Of a DNA stretch of 64,000 nucleotides, positions 1 to 10,256 are shown piece after piece; within the stretch, counting starts at the first letter, position 1; each line of letters begins with the position of its first letter. Both the position numbers and the translations under genes were made by a program. The stretch is from Prorocentrum cordatum (taxonomy: Eukaryota; Sar; Dinophyceae; Prorocentrales; Prorocentraceae), in contig CAUYUJ010016482.1 in NCBI GenBank assembly GCA_963575745.1, positions 1-64,000 on the forward strand, written 5' to 3'. The notes beneath the pieces were generated by a model. The model ran no database searches and had not been told where the DNA came from. It saw only the letters and a program-made list of their open reading frames with translations.

Positions 1-410
1 CCCCAAGAGGGGCCCCAAGAGGACCCCAAGTCGGCCCAGGGGGGCCCCCAGATCGCCCAAGAGGCTCCGAAGAGAGCCCCAAGACGGACCAAAAACGCTC
101 CAAGAGGACACGGGCACCAAATTTGCCCAGCCCAAGAGGCCCTCAAAGAGCCCGAAGTCGGCCCAACAAGGCCCCAAGATCGCCTAAGGGGCCCCCAAGA
201 GGGCCCCAAGACACCCATAAAACGCTCCAAGAGGGCACCAAAACGCCCCGGAGAGACCCCCAAGACGGCCTCCGCAGGCGTCATACGGGCCAAGAACCAT
301 TTAAGATAGCCCAAGTGGCCCCAGGAGGCCCCCACGAGGCCCAGGAGCCCACCAAAAAAATCACCAAAAAATGCCCTCCAGGAAGGCCCGAGGAGGCACA
401 AAACATGGAT
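1..410. repeat. Degenerate CCCAAGAGG-type short repeats
   Basis: The stretch is built from imperfect copies of a roughly 10-13 base unit of the form CCCCAAGAGGGC. Open frames here (for example 123-569) are by-products of the repeat and have no protein-like composition. The same unit appears on the opposite strand at about 1960-2222, so the repeat flanks the gene at 830-1906 in inverted orientation. Confidence 0.7.
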
Positions 411-829
411 TTCCCCTTGGTTATTGGAAGATGTAAAGGTTTTCGCCTCCCACCGCGCGGAAGGACAGGTCAAGTTCACGACCAATCCCAATTCAGACCA
501 CTCGCTGAGCTGCAGCGGGGCGCGAACTCGACCTCCCCTTACCGCGCGGACGAAAAGGAGAAGCGTTAGATGGGCCAAGAGCCCGCTAAGACGACCCAGA
601 AGGTTCCCAGAAACTCCTAGAGCTCCCAGGAGTCTCCCAAGAGGCTTGCAATATGCGTTCATGATGCTCCCAAAAGGCTCCGAGCAAACCTCAAAAGGCA
701 TTCTCAACCTCCTCCTACTCCTCGTCCCCCCCTTCCTCCTTACCGCGCAGATGAACGCGATGTCGAAATCAAGACACATTTCAAGTCAAACCTCCCTTCT
801 GACCTACCGCGGAGCGTGAACTCGACTTC
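411..829. other. Non-coding, short scattered repeats
   Basis: No gene is supported here. The motif TACCGCG followed by G/A-rich sequence recurs at about 538, 740 and 804, and AACTCGAC occurs twice (about 525 and 818). This would be the 3' flank of the minus-strand gene that ends at 830. Confidence 0.5.
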
Positions 830-1906
830 CTACACTGAGTCTTCTTCACGCTGCGCTGTTGCACTGGCACGGTAGCGGGGCTTGCCGCAGGCAGGTGTAT
901 AATATGCCCAGACTTGCTTGTTCGCCTCTTCCCATGCCTTCCGTGCATTTGCCCTAGTTGCTCTGACTTTGTCTTTCGCCATCACGTGATATAGTGACCT
1001 CGGCATCCCCATCCTTGAGGCGGCCTCGCCCAGCTTGTCGACCATCATAGGCGTGAACATCGCTGGGAATGCGCCGAGGCCAGTAGTGAGGCCTGGGCGC
1101 GCATCTCCCGGCAGCGTAAGGTCGCTCGCGGTGGAATCCATGAACTCTTCAAAGGTCATGCTTTGCTTGCTCTGAAAATATCTCGGGCATTTGCCTTGGA
1201 AAGCTTTCTTTTCCGCTGGAATCCACTTCCCAAGGTCTTTGTTCCGTGCGGGCACCACGGGCTCAAGACCATGGGGGATTACGGTGCTGCGGTACTCGGG
1301 ATCTCTTGCCACCAGGTCTCCCACGACGAGTTGGCATGCGCGGGCGCTGGATGCTGAGCGGCACGCGATGACGAGTGCCACAAGAGCGCTTGGGACGGAA
1401 CGCCAGTAGGCATTGCGCACCTTCAATTCCCTGATGTCTGGCGTTGTGCCCTCTTGCAAGTACGCGCGAGACTCCGTCAGCACGAGGTAAGGTGGGTCGA
1501 GGTCGACCGCCGCGACGAAGGCCTCGAAGTATTTGCCTTGCCGCCAGTAGTAAGTTGCCCCTGAAATGCTGGTGGCCACGACGCCGAACGCGAACGCTGC
1601 TAGCTGGAAGCGCCAGAACGGCGAGGGGGCGTCGACCGCCAGCCCGTCACCTGTGAGCGGGCCGAATTCCTCAGACAGAACAACGCTTATCGCCACGCTG
1701 ATGAACGTCCACCACAATCCTGCCCACCCCAATAATAGCACGAGCAAGTCGAATGCGCGCGACAAGTATGTGAACCAGCCCACCGGCGGTCGCCGGCCCA
1801 TGGGGAAAGTCTGGCCCCCGTAAACGGGCAGTTCCACCGGTCTATGTAAACCAGTCCCTGCAGAAAGATATTTGGCAGACGTCGCCAGCGCCCGCGGCTC
1901 GGGCAT
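830..1906 (-). CDS. Hypothetical membrane protein, intronless, probable retrocopy
   Basis: An uninterrupted 358-residue frame, longer than most exons nearby. Hydrophobic segments lie at about residues 48-78 (LVLLLGWAGLWW region) and 96-116, with a weaker one near 172-185, so a membrane protein with two or three spans is likely. The C-terminal half is soluble, with basic patches near 230-255 and 310-330. I do not recognise the family. The start is the ATG at 1906. Only 28 bases upstream lies a spliced-leader relic on the same strand, so this looks like a reverse-transcribed, trans-spliced mRNA put back into the genome. That would explain the lack of introns. The stop is TAG at 830-832. Whether it is expressed cannot be told from sequence. 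Confidence 0.65.
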   Translation of the reverse strand: MPEPRALATSAKYLSAGTGLHRPVELPVYGGQTFPMGRRPPVGWFTYLSRAFDLLVLLLGWAGLWWTFISVAISVVLSEEFGPLTGDGLAVDAPSPFWRFQLAAFAFGVVATSISGATYYWRQGKYFEAFVAAVDLDPPYLVLTESRAYLQEGTTPDIRELKVRNAYWRSVPSALVALVIACRSASSARACQLVVGDLVARDPEYRSTVIPHGLEPVVPARNKDLGKWIPAEKKAFQGKCPRYFQSKQSMTFEEFMDSTASDLTLPGDARPGLTTGLGAFPAMFTPMMVDKLGEAASRMGMPRSLYHVMAKDKVRATRANARKAWEEANKQVWAYYTPACGKPRYRASATAQREEDSV

Positions 1907-1934
1907 CGCGTTGTGACGCCCCCGAGCCGCGCGG

Positions 1935-1955
1935 CTTGAGCCAAAATGATAACGG
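1935..1955 (-). other. Dinoflagellate spliced-leader relic
   Basis: Read on the minus strand, this is a near copy of the conserved dinoflagellate trans-spliced leader. The last 14 bases (CATTTTGGCTCAAG) match exactly, and 18 of 21 positions match overall; the three differences lie in the middle of the 5' half. The leader is normally added to mRNA by trans-splicing, so a genomic copy directly before a reading frame marks a retroposed cDNA. It sits 28 bases before the ATG at 1906. Confidence 0.75.
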
Positions 1956-1959
1956 GGCC

Positions 1960-2222
1960 AATTTGCGTCATCTTGGGGCCCTCTTGGGCCGACTGTCGCC
2001 CACTTTGGAGTCTCGCGAGGGCATCTTGGGCCGCCTGGAGGCCTATTCCGGGAACGTTCCCAAGACGAGGTACGAATACAACTTCGTCAACGTGCCATAT
2101 GTTCAAAATGTCTCGAGCGAGGGCAATCCTGGGGGGCATCTTGAGCCGTCTTGGGCACGCTTTGACACCTCTTGGGGGCCTCTTGATGCGATCTTGAGCC
2201 GCCTGGGAACCTTCTGTTGAGA
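1960..2222. repeat. Inverted counterpart of the 1-410 repeat
   Basis: Imperfect copies of TCTTGGGGGCC / TCTTGGGCCGCC, the reverse complement of the unit at 1-410. Several overlapping open frames on both strands are artefacts of the repeat. Confidence 0.6.
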
Positions 2223-2460
2223 ACGCCCAAAAAAATCAGAACGGCAGACTTGGCCCCAAGAGCGCCCTGTGTGTTCTGTGCGTTGCGCAGGTGCGCCCCC
2301 GTTCGAGCGCCGCGTTCCGGCGCGCGGCCGGGACGGAACCGGCGCGGTCCGAGGCCCAAGCTGGCACGGCCCTGGACGTGCCCAGCCCGTGTCCACGGAG
2401 CGGCAAACACACAGTGGGCCATGTCGCTGCGGATGCCATGCCTATGGACACGCTAACAAT
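2223..2460. other. GC-rich non-coding DNA with a diverged repeat copy
   Basis: No gene is supported. About 2291-2357 resembles 2877-2943: both run from GCGCCCCC plus TCGA through a GGCCGGG/GGTCGGG block to GCGGTCCGAGG. This suggests two diverged copies of one dispersed element. Confidence 0.35.
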
Positions 2461-2461
2461 C

Positions 2462-2575
2462 CGACCATTGAGTTGAACATGTGTTTAAAATGTGTAAAAC
2501 ATGTTCTAAACACGTTTCAAACATGTTCTTACATAAGCACATGTTTGAAGCATGTTTGAGACATCTGGACATGAT
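2462..2575. repeat. Cluster of ACATGT palindromes
   Basis: An AT-richer patch in which ACATGT or CATGTTT recurs about eight times in both orientations, giving many overlapping short inverted repeats. Confidence 0.5.
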
Positions 2576-2725
2576 TTGGCAGCATGCTTCCTCTCCGTTA
2601 ATCGACTTCCACAAGCCATGTCATTGCGGATGGTGGCACGGCGGGGAACCCGATTAGTTGTGAAAAAATGAAGGGGTAGAGGGCAGAACATCCACCCCGA
2701 TAGTAACCGCCCCGACACGCGAAGC

Positions 2726-2803
2726 CGTTTAGTAAACGCACCCAAAGAAGGAATCAAACAGGGCAGGGCTGTTTAGTTAACGCCCAGGGCCGTTTAGTAA
2801 ACG
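2726..2803. repeat. Three palindromic TTTAGTAAA motifs
   Basis: CGTTTAGTAAACG, a perfect palindrome around a central G, occurs at 2726-2738 and 2791-2803. A variant, GTTTAGTTAACG, lies between them at about 2771-2782. Each is embedded in GCC..CGC context. Confidence 0.6.
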
Positions 2804-2947
2804 CCAATTGTCTGGTCCGGGTGGTGTTTCCTCGCTTGACCGGGGGGCTCGCGCGTTACGCGACGCCGGGGCGCGGGCGCGCCCCCCTCGAACGCAGCGC
2901 TCTGGCAGGCGGTCGGGTCGGACCTTGGTGCGGTCCGAGGTCCACGC

Positions 2948-2980
2948 TCATATGCATGTATATATATATATATATATAAA
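2948..2980. repeat. TA dinucleotide tract
   Basis: ATGCATG followed by about ten TA units and then an A-rich stretch. Confidence 0.8.
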
Positions 2981-3063
2981 GAAAAAACAACAACTAAAAC
3001 AAATCCTGGCGAAAGACCCAACCATATGCAGTTGTGAGTGCCGCAATTGTGAGTACCTTCTTC

Positions 3064-3122
3064 GGCGGCGCTCCCTATGGGGCCACGAACCGCATGAGGG
3101 GCATGCCGAAATATGGCGGGGT
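3064..3122 (+). repeat. Single dispersed copy of the 89-bp satellite
   Basis: The sequence CTCCCTATGGGGCCACGAA, then a variant of the satellite text (GAGGGGCATGCCGAAATATGGCGGGG), matches the unit that is tandemly arrayed at 32180-32945. It is a lone, diverged unit about 29 kb from the array. Confidence 0.65.
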
Positions 3123-3149
3123 ACACGACGCAAAGGAATACGATAGGTC

Positions 3150-3785
3150 AGATTACGAAAGAATGAACGCGGGTGAGCCAGAGCGCGAGAGAGTCTGAGT
3201 GTGAATGGGTCTGCGTGGGAGTGAGTGCATTTGCATGAATGCGATCTTGGCTACGCCTAGTGTAAATGTATATGAATGTGAATGGCTCGAGCATGCCTGT
3301 CCGAACACTCGTGACACCGGGCGCGGCCGCCGCGGGCAGCTTCCGCGGGGGCCCCGACGGCAGCGCCCGCGCGCCGCGACGCCCATGTCGGCACGCCCCT
3401 CACGGGGATCGCACCCGCTTCCGCCCCTTCTTTTCCCCCCTCCTTGCCTGCGCGCTCCAAAAAATCCAAAGCTGCGGGCGCAGAGCAGCGCGGAGTCCCC
3501 GCGACGCGCGCAGGTCGCCGCGGAGGGGTCCCAGCGACGCGCGCAGGTCGTCCGCCGCGCGGAGCACAGAGAGCTAGCCGGCCGGCTGATTGCGGGCAAG
3601 GCTCCCGCCGCTGGGCAGAGCGACGACGGGCGAGCGAGGCGCTGAGCAGAGCGCCGCGCGGAATCCCCGCGACGCGCGCTGGTCGCCCCGAGAGGGCCCC
3701 AGCGACGCGCGCGGGTCGTCCGCGGCGCGAGGCCGAACAATTATGCGGGCAGTCGAGAGAAGGCGCGGCTCGGGGGGGGCGCTCC
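3150..3785. other. GC-rich DNA, no gene supported
   Basis: After a short TGAATG/GTGAATG patch (about 3170-3300), the stretch is GC-rich. Imperfect repeats of GACGCGCGCAGGTCGYC recur at about 3505-3550 and 3670-3720. Long frames occur on both strands, but none shows a believable protein composition. Confidence 0.4.
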
Positions 3786-3790
3786 TCAGG

Positions 3791-4621
3791 TCAGGCCTCG
3801 CGGATAAACTCGGTGAAGCCGAGCTCCCTGGCGAGGGCCGTCGCCTCCCTCCTGCACCGCTTCGCGCGCGCTGCAAACTGCTCCAGCTGCTTTCGCAGGC
3901 CCTCCGGCGGCCCTGCCAGGAAGAACTCGACGCGCGGCGCCCGCGTGAGCAGGAGGTCCTCGTGGCGCGTGGCGCGCGAGAGCAGCGCATAGAGCTCCAG
4001 CCACCAGTCGTCGTCCTCCTTCTTGCCGTCCCCGACCTCGTGGCGGCCGCAGTCCAGGATCACGCCTGGGCGACTCGGCCGAGGGAGCAGTGCGCCGGGC
4101 AGCCGACGGCCCAGGGCGAGAGTCCACAGGACCGAGGTCTGGCCGCGGACTGCTCGCGCCCCGGAGGTCTGGCCGTCCCCGGAGCGCCGTTCCCCCGCCC
4201 CGTCGCCTTCGCGCATGGTGCGCCCCTGGCACGCCACCGTGGCGATGACCCTGCCGTGCGAGAACGGGGAGCCCGTCCGCGTGACCTTGGAGGTGCGGAA
4301 TGTGAACGGCTCCGACGTGCGGGGCTCGATGAACACCAGCGGGCCCGCGAGGTCCCCCGTGAGGCTGTCGTCGCGGCGCTAGAGGTCGTCCACGAAGGGC
4401 GCGCTCGCGTACTTCTCCATGCGCACCCAGAACCCCAGCGGCAAGCGCTCCAGGTAGATCCTCTTCTCCCCCTCTCTCTCGGCTCTCTCGACGTCGTCCC
4501 GATCTCGAGGGTCCACGACGATGTGCACGATCTGCCCCTCGGCATCCTTGACGAGGCCGTTCTTGAGGTCGAGCGCTTCCAGGAGCCGGATCCGACACAA
4601 CGGCGGCGACGACGGCGACAA
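3791..4621 (-). pseudogene. Hypothetical protein frame broken by one TAG
   Basis: On the minus strand one reading frame stays open from 4621 to 3791 except for a single TAG at 4379-4381. The 80 residues before the stop and the roughly 195 after it both look protein-like: a charged first part (LKNGLVKDAEGQIVH, then RAEREGEKRIYLERL), and after the stop PSRPGVILDCGRHEVG, WWLELYALLSRATR and a basic helical tail. I do not recognise the family. Upstream sequence is a GAC triplet repeat, so the true start may be on another exon. The TAG may mean a pseudogene, a sequencing error or an unseen splice. Other minus-strand frames overlap here; this one is preferred for its composition. Confidence 0.4.
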
Positions 4622-4685
4622 CGACGACGACGACTACGACGACACCGACGACGACGACCACGACGACGACGACGAACGTCTATGT
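4595..4685. repeat. GAC/CGA triplet repeat
   Basis: GACGACGAC with ACA interruptions, starting at the upstream edge of the minus-strand frame that begins at 4621. Confidence 0.7.
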
Positions 4686-4949
4686 CCATGGCTTTATGAA
4701 TCCGTTCGTACGGTTGGGGAGGCCATGAGACACCCGTCGCTGAAGAATCCTAGACACCGGTCGGGGCCAGGCCACACGCCGCGATGGTTCGGATTCTTTG
4801 CAATGGATGGCTTCACAGCGAAGTGGACTCAACAAGCATGGACAATGATGATGCGCGCGGGCAACAAAGAGAAGGAAGCGAGGAGGAGGGAAAGCAGGAG
4901 GAGGGGGAGGGGACCCTCTCTCCCGTTCGCCTGTGGGGCCGCGAGCATG

Positions 4950-5145
4950 ACGCCGACGGCGGCGCCGACGGCGGCGACGGCGGCATCGGCGGCGGCGACA
5001 GCGGCCAGGGCGGTCCTTCTTCCTCCTCCTCCTGCTCCTCCTCCTCCTCCTCTTCCTCCTCCTCGTCCTCCTCCTCGCCCTCCTCCTCCTCCTCCTCCTC
5101 CTCCTCCTCCTCCTCCTCCTCCTCCTCCTCCTCCTCCTCCCTCCT
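4950..5145. repeat. GGC then TCC triplet repeats
   Basis: GGCGGCGAC-type triplets to about 5010, then a long TCC/CCT run to 5145. All long frames here (poly-Ser, poly-Pro, poly-Arg, poly-Gly) are by-products. Confidence 0.85.
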
Positions 5146-5180
5146 GCAAAGATCATGTATGTCGGCCCACGTGGGCGCCG
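5145..5180 (-). repeat. 36-bp dispersed motif with a CACGTG palindrome
   Basis: Identical over 36 bases to the reverse complement of 32141-32176. It contains the palindrome GCCCACGTGGGC. The 32-kb copy borders the 89-bp satellite, while this copy borders a TCC tract. Confidence 0.75.
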
Positions 5181-6110
5181 CGGAACATCAAATCAACCTC
5201 CAGGTTTGCTGTGGGTCGTAAATGAACTTCAAGTCGTTTCAGCCAAGTTTGGCGCCCGTTGGCCATGGTTTTTACATCGCGAATGCTTTTTTAATGTAAA
5301 TCTGGTTTTTTTCAGCATGTGAATCGTTTATGGACGACCGTTGCCTGGGAGTCGACTCAGAGTCGACGCGTATGCAAGTGCAGCAAACTCCTGCGATACA
5401 TCCGTGCGCGGCGTCATTTTGACAGCTGGCAGGGTATTTTTTGCTTTCGATGTGATTGTGTTGGCGGGCGAAGCGATTTGTTTGAAGGTTAGCGCTTGTA
5501 TGCGTCAGAGTAAGTTTTGCATGCGGCGCCAACGGAATTCATGATGATAGTTTGTTTGTGTTGTTTTTGTTTGGTTTTCGGCTAGATATGGGAATTCGCG
5601 GCCCCTTTCATGAGCGTGGATTCGCGTGGCTTCAGTTCGGTAGTAAACGCAGTCGTTTAATCAATATGTCGTTTTTTGAATATTTGCTGTTGCGAAGTTC
5701 AGGCGGTTGTTTGGGTTTGGGTATCCGACATGTTGCTTGACCAAACTTGTGGTCAGGCACGAGAGTTTCTACCCTTTCCATTTAAATGCAGTGGCCGTAC
5801 TATTGCGGTAATGCATGGTGCATTTGCTGCAGTGGCGCGCTGGTTCGTAGTCATCCCCCAAAAAAAAACTCCTCTCCACCCCTCCTCATTTTTTCCTTGT
5901 CCTCCTGCTGCTCCTCCTCCTCATTTTTCTATCATTTTTCTTCTTTCCATTTGGTTTCCCCTCTTCCGTTCCCCCCATTCTTTTCTTTCTTCGACCGTTT
6001 CTCGTTCTTGGCATTCCTTCTCCATCCTGACTTGCTCCTTTCCGCCCTTCTCCGTCCGGCGCCCCGCCTTTCCAGCCACTCGTGCCCCCCTTCCCTCCCC
6101 TGCGTCGCGT
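5181..6110. other. Non-coding, AT-richer then pyrimidine-rich
   Basis: No gene is supported. 5340-5365 holds GTCGACTCAGAGTCGAC, a short palindrome. From about 5865 the top strand is C/T-rich, as in the introns downstream, so this may be the intron or 5' flank of the gene that follows. Confidence 0.4.
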
Positions 6111-6515
6111 GTCGTCGCTTGCGGCCGTTTCGGCCCTGCGGCCCTGGCCTTGGGCCGGGCCGCGAGCAGGGCTCGCCAGGCCGCCGCCTGCCCAGGCCGC
6201 AGGCGCGCGCCGCGGGCGCGGCGCGGCGTCCAGGGGCTTCCGGAGGCGCCGCGCGGCGCCGCCCAACTTGCCCCAGGGGAAGGTAGGTTGGTAGGTTAGT
6301 TGGGCAATTGCATGTGTTATGTGTTATGTGTCGTTGCATTGCACGTTGTTTTTGTTTTGCACGCGCGTTGTTTTGTTTTCTTTTTTTGTTTCGACGCTCA
6401 GGCGCGCCCGCGATGGACTTCGGCTTGGACTTGGGCCCCTTGGGCCAGGTCGAGGAGATCGCGGGCCCTGCGAGGAAACTCTCGGGCCACAAGCGGCGGA
6501 AGCTGAATCAGGGCA
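6111..6515 (+). CDS. Candidate first exons (Ala/Arg-rich) of the downstream gene
   Basis: Two coding-like pieces can be joined by a GT-AG intron. The first, ending at about 6282, encodes Ala/Arg-rich sequence (GRAASRARQAAACPG, then QLAPGE). An intron of about 118 bases begins GTAGGT and ends CTCAG. The second piece (from about 6401) continues in phase with MDFGLDLGPLGQ and EEIAGPARKLSGHKRR. The phase match (one base, then two bases, making one Gly codon) supports the join. No family is recognised. That this belongs to the transposase-like gene downstream is only a guess from position. Confidence 0.3.
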
Positions 6516-6853
6516 CGGGGCTTCCTCAGTGCTTCTTTCTTGTGTCGACGTCGCGCGTCGCCGACAGCCGTCGGCATCTTCAGTGCAATGTTTGGGGGAA
6601 GGTGGAATTGGAGCAGGTCATTGTTTCCACCCTCCGCCCTCCTCGCCCCATACCTTTATTCTCTCATGTGGCCCTCCGTCCTCATCCATTCCATCAACTT
6701 CCGAATCCATCCCTTGAGGTGTCGCCCTTCCCCACCCTCCTCAGCCCTGATCCCTCGCCCCCATGACCGCGTCCACCGCCAAAATCTTCCCTCCGTGTCG
6801 TGTTCCTCCTCTCTTCTTCCTCTTTCCTCCTCCTCCTCCTCCTCCTCATCTAG

Positions 6854-7141
6854 GTCGGTTCATTGTCCGACAGTGCTGTGGAGCTCGCTAGCGCCAGATG
6901 GCAGACGCAACAGTTACATTATTCTGGGCGCGCGAAGGATCTTATCGCGTGGAAGGTATCATTGTACGTACCGAGCGGCAGGCATCGTACTGATACGGAC
7001 GGCGTGTGGACGATGCCCCCGGCTGCCATCAGTCGACATGGCCCCATTTATGTGTTTAAGGCTCACCTCATCTCAGACAGGCTGCTGCATGTTGAGCTTA
7101 ACCCAGCCTCAGCGAAGGCTCGATGGGTACGAAAGTGGCGA
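6854..7141 (+). CDS. Candidate exon, hypothetical
   Basis: An acceptor CATCTAG at 6853 opens a frame of about 95 residues with protein-like composition (DSAVELASARWQTQQLHY, WKVSLYVPSGRH, GPIYVFKAHLISDRLLHVEL). It follows a pyrimidine-rich tract. The donor is not clear. No family is recognised, and assignment to the gene downstream rests only on strand and position. Confidence 0.35.
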
Positions 7142-8097
7142 GGCACAGAAGGCCACGTCACATCAGGAGTAGAAAGGGAAGGGGGGGCGGGTGAGGAGAG
7201 AGAGGGGTGTCGGAGTGACGGAGGGCCGACCCTGGCCAACAGAGTCGGATATTCCCTGACTGGTTGAATGACTAACTGACTGACTGGCCCGCAGCCTGCA
7301 GCCGCGCCAAGGTGCCTGACAGACTGACTGAACTGACTTGGCGCTGGCCTGATTGTCGCATTGACTGGATAATTCTCACAAGCTGGCTGGCTGAACTGAA
7401 AGCCTGGCCAGTGGCGCCCAGATAAGTTTGCCGCGTGGGCCCGGCTCTCCTTCTCATCCCTTGGTATTTTCGCCCTTTTCTTGCCCTAACCCTCCCGCCC
7501 GCTCCATCCCTCCCCCTCCTACTCCATCCTTCCCGCCCCTCCTAATCCATCCCTCTCGCTCTCCTCTTCTGCTCCTCTTTCTCCTCCCTCCCCTCATCTT
7601 CCAACTAACGTTCACTGGCGCTGCGGCGGGGGTCGATCCATTTTCGGCAGCGCTGCTTGCTCTCCCGCCGCAGAGCGGGCGCTGGCAGCATGAGAGAGAG
7701 CGAGAGGGAGAGAGAAGGTAAGATCGATAGCTAGATTCGGGAGACGAGACATTGACCACCACCACCGCGTCGACGACGATTCACGACGACGACGACGACG
7801 ACCACTCACGTCACGCGGCTCGGGACTTTGGGGCGTCGAACCGAGTGGGTCAGGGCCCGCCAAGTCGGGGTCCTCTCGCTGCGACGTCGAGCGGGTCTGT
7901 TACGATGCAGGTCCGCATCGGTTCCCCTGGCCCGCGCTTGACACCCTCCCCCCGCGCCCAGTCTTGGGTCGCCCCGCTCGCAGACTCAGGACATGAACTC
8001 ACATCATCCTCTGCGACCGACCTTGGGTAACTCCCGATCCGAGACCCGAGGGCCTCCGCGTGAGCAACGTGCGTGCGTGTGCGCGAGTAGTGGACGT
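7142..8097. other. Intron-like DNA
   Basis: Contains scattered ACTGACTGACTG-type repeats (7260-7400), a C/T-rich tract (7440-7600) and a GAC repeat (7755-7805). No supported coding sequence. Confidence 0.4.
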
Positions 8098-8245
8098 GGG
8101 CCCCTATGGGGCCTGGCCAGGGGTTCATCGTGCCAGCGAGCGTGGCCCAGCAGATCCACGATGGCCGTATCCGTGAGATCGTCACGACGATGGACCACGC
8201 CGCGCGGCTGGGTCTGGACGTCGTGGGCACGAGTGATATGGTACA
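8098..8245 (+). CDS. Short candidate exon, hypothetical
   Basis: A short open stretch reads PMGPGQGFIVPASVAQQI, then HDGRIREIVTTMDHAARLGL and DVVGTSDMVQ before the frame closes. The helical, balanced composition is unlike the surrounding repeats, and GTACAG near the end offers a donor. It is too short for firm assignment, but strand and position fit the spliced gene running to 15.3 kb. Confidence 0.35.
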
Positions 8246-9139
8246 GGACCCAATCAGCGCAGCCAGCGCCTAAGCATTGCCATGAGGCGACGAGTACAGT
8301 GCTGACAAATGCGAGACATGTGAGGAGAGAGAGCGGCGGATGGGAGGGAGGAGGGCAAGGGGGGGGCAAAGGAGGGGGCACATGAGAAGATTTAGGCGCC
8401 TCTTCTTTCCCATCCTCGCTCCTTCTAACTCCCCGCTTCCTGCTATCCCCCCCCGATTGTCCTCGTCATCCTTCCGTTTGTCGATGTCTCGTATCAATCC
8501 TCGTCCTCGTGCTTCCTGCTGCCGCTCCGCTTTCCTGCCCTGTCCTCCTCCGCCTCCTCTTCCTCCTCTCCCTTCTCCCCCCCCTCCTCCTCCTCCTGCT
8601 CCTCCTGCCGCTCCTCCTCCTCCTCCTCTTGCCCCTGCGCATCCCTCCCCCGCTTGCGTCGTTTGCGTCGTTCGTTTGCTGTTGGCGCCCAGCCCCGCAA
8701 GCGCGCGGCCCGCCGGCCGCCAGGACGTCCACTGGTGCTTGAGCCAGGCAACCCTTGCTCCTTCTGCTGCTGCTGGAAGTGGAGGCAACCGCCGCGTGGC
8801 TGCAGGTTTCATCTCACGCGTCTATAAGGAGCGGTGGGAGGAAGAGGAAAAGGAGGAGGAGGATGGGGAGAGGGGAGAAGGACGAGGAGGAACGATGATG
8901 AGCCTTTGAGGGACGGCATGGCCCCTGGCCCCAACCGACTAATGGCCTCGACCTTCTTCGCGTGAACGGCGCGTCGAGCTCTGGGCCCCTGGTGAAAACA
9001 TTAGGGATTTGGGGGTCAGCGGCTCGAGTTGAAAGAACCGCTTTTGGACAGTCGCCGGGATGAGGGTGGGGGGTGGGAGATGATTAGGATGGTGATGGAG
9101 TGACGATGTAGTATAAACAATCCTACAGCCTGAGACTAT
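8246..9139. other. Intron-like DNA with C/T tracts
   Basis: Mostly CTCCTC-type pyrimidine sequence (8400-8640). A possible small exon lies at about 8700-8830 (QDVHWCLSQATLAPS, RVAAGFISRVYKE) but its boundaries are not clear. Confidence 0.35.
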
Positions 9140-9617
9140 TATCAGAAGTTGGTTGCTGGCGCAGAATATGAGGGACCCCCAGCGCACGAGCATCCACGAC
9201 ATGTGCCGTTTGTGCTACCAGTTGGCGTTGCCCGAACCAGAGGCAGAACGGTTGACACAGCAGGTTAGGCTTGTTGCACCAAAGTTTTGTCGAAATCAGG
9301 CGCTGATCAAGTTGGGATATCTTGAGATGTTGTTCGAACGGACCCTGGGGGATCTCTCGTTTGCTCGGCATTGGATGGCAGATTCGAGCCCTCAGCCGCC
9401 GTATAATTTTTATCCAGTGTTAGAAGATCGCATCCAGTGGGATGCAGCATCATGCGATGCGCGGCAATGTTTGGCTTTGGACCTGAATCGTGTGAGTGTG
9501 TGTCGTCACATGCCGCTCTCCACCCTTGGTTACGGAGCTGCCAACTTACTATTCAAAGCAGCGGCTACGCAACATTCGGCTATGCTGGAAGCTGGGTCCA
9601 AAGAGCGTTTCAATGCG
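9140..9617 (+). CDS. Transposase-like gene: exon with first catalytic-type Asp
   Basis: The frame encodes about 155 residues: CRLCYQLALPEPEAERL, a helical stretch, then MADSSPQPPYNFYPVLEDRI, LDLNRVSVCRHMPLSTLGYG and a helical segment ending SKERFNA. The Asp of ADSSPQ (codon 9381-9383) sits where the first carboxylate of a DDE/RNase H-fold transposase would be. I relate it, from memory of similar unnamed dinoflagellate proteins, to a family with the order D..SSPQ, MPLSTLG, TDQG, VE.(T)H. The exon is best ended at 9617 before a GTCGGG donor, which joins in phase 0 to 10257. Function as an active transposase is inference; a host-adapted or decayed copy is equally possible. Confidence 0.5.
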
Positions 9618-10256
9618 GTCGGGCCAGGGTGGGTGCACGGGCAGTGCCGCAGTGTCAGCGCCTTTAGCAGTGCACGAACAATGCGGTTGACAAAAGGAAG
9701 GTGAGGATTATGATGATGAGGAGGAGGAGGAAGAGGGGAATTAGGATGGGGAAGACGATTAGGATCTCCGAAAGGAAGCGTGGGGGTTGTTAGGAGGAGG
9801 ACGAGGGGGTGAGGGCGCAGGAAGAGGAACGAGGGCGGGCGGGGCGCGGCTATCAGGAGAGTCGGAGGAACGAGGGAGGCGGATGAGGAGGAACGAGGGA
9901 GCAAGGGAGGGGCAGTGGGGAACGAGGGAGGGAGAAAGAAGGATGGAGAGACAGAGAGAGAAGACGGGGCACGGACAGAACACGCCATCCCATCTCATTG
10001 CCTAATCGGCCATGAAGTTCACCTGCTTCACCTGGGCGCCCCCGCTCACCCCCTCTGCGGCCTTGCCGCCTTCCTTGCCTCATGGGCGTCCCGCCCCTAC
10101 CTCGTGTGTCCCGCGTTACTTCTTTCTCTTTCTCCCCGGCGCCGCCCCCGTCCATCCTCGACCCCCCCTTCGCCCTCGCCCTCGCGTCGTCTTTGCCCCC
10201 ACCCATCGACCCTCTGCCTCTGCGTCAATCAAATGTGTCATGCCAGGGCTTGTGAG

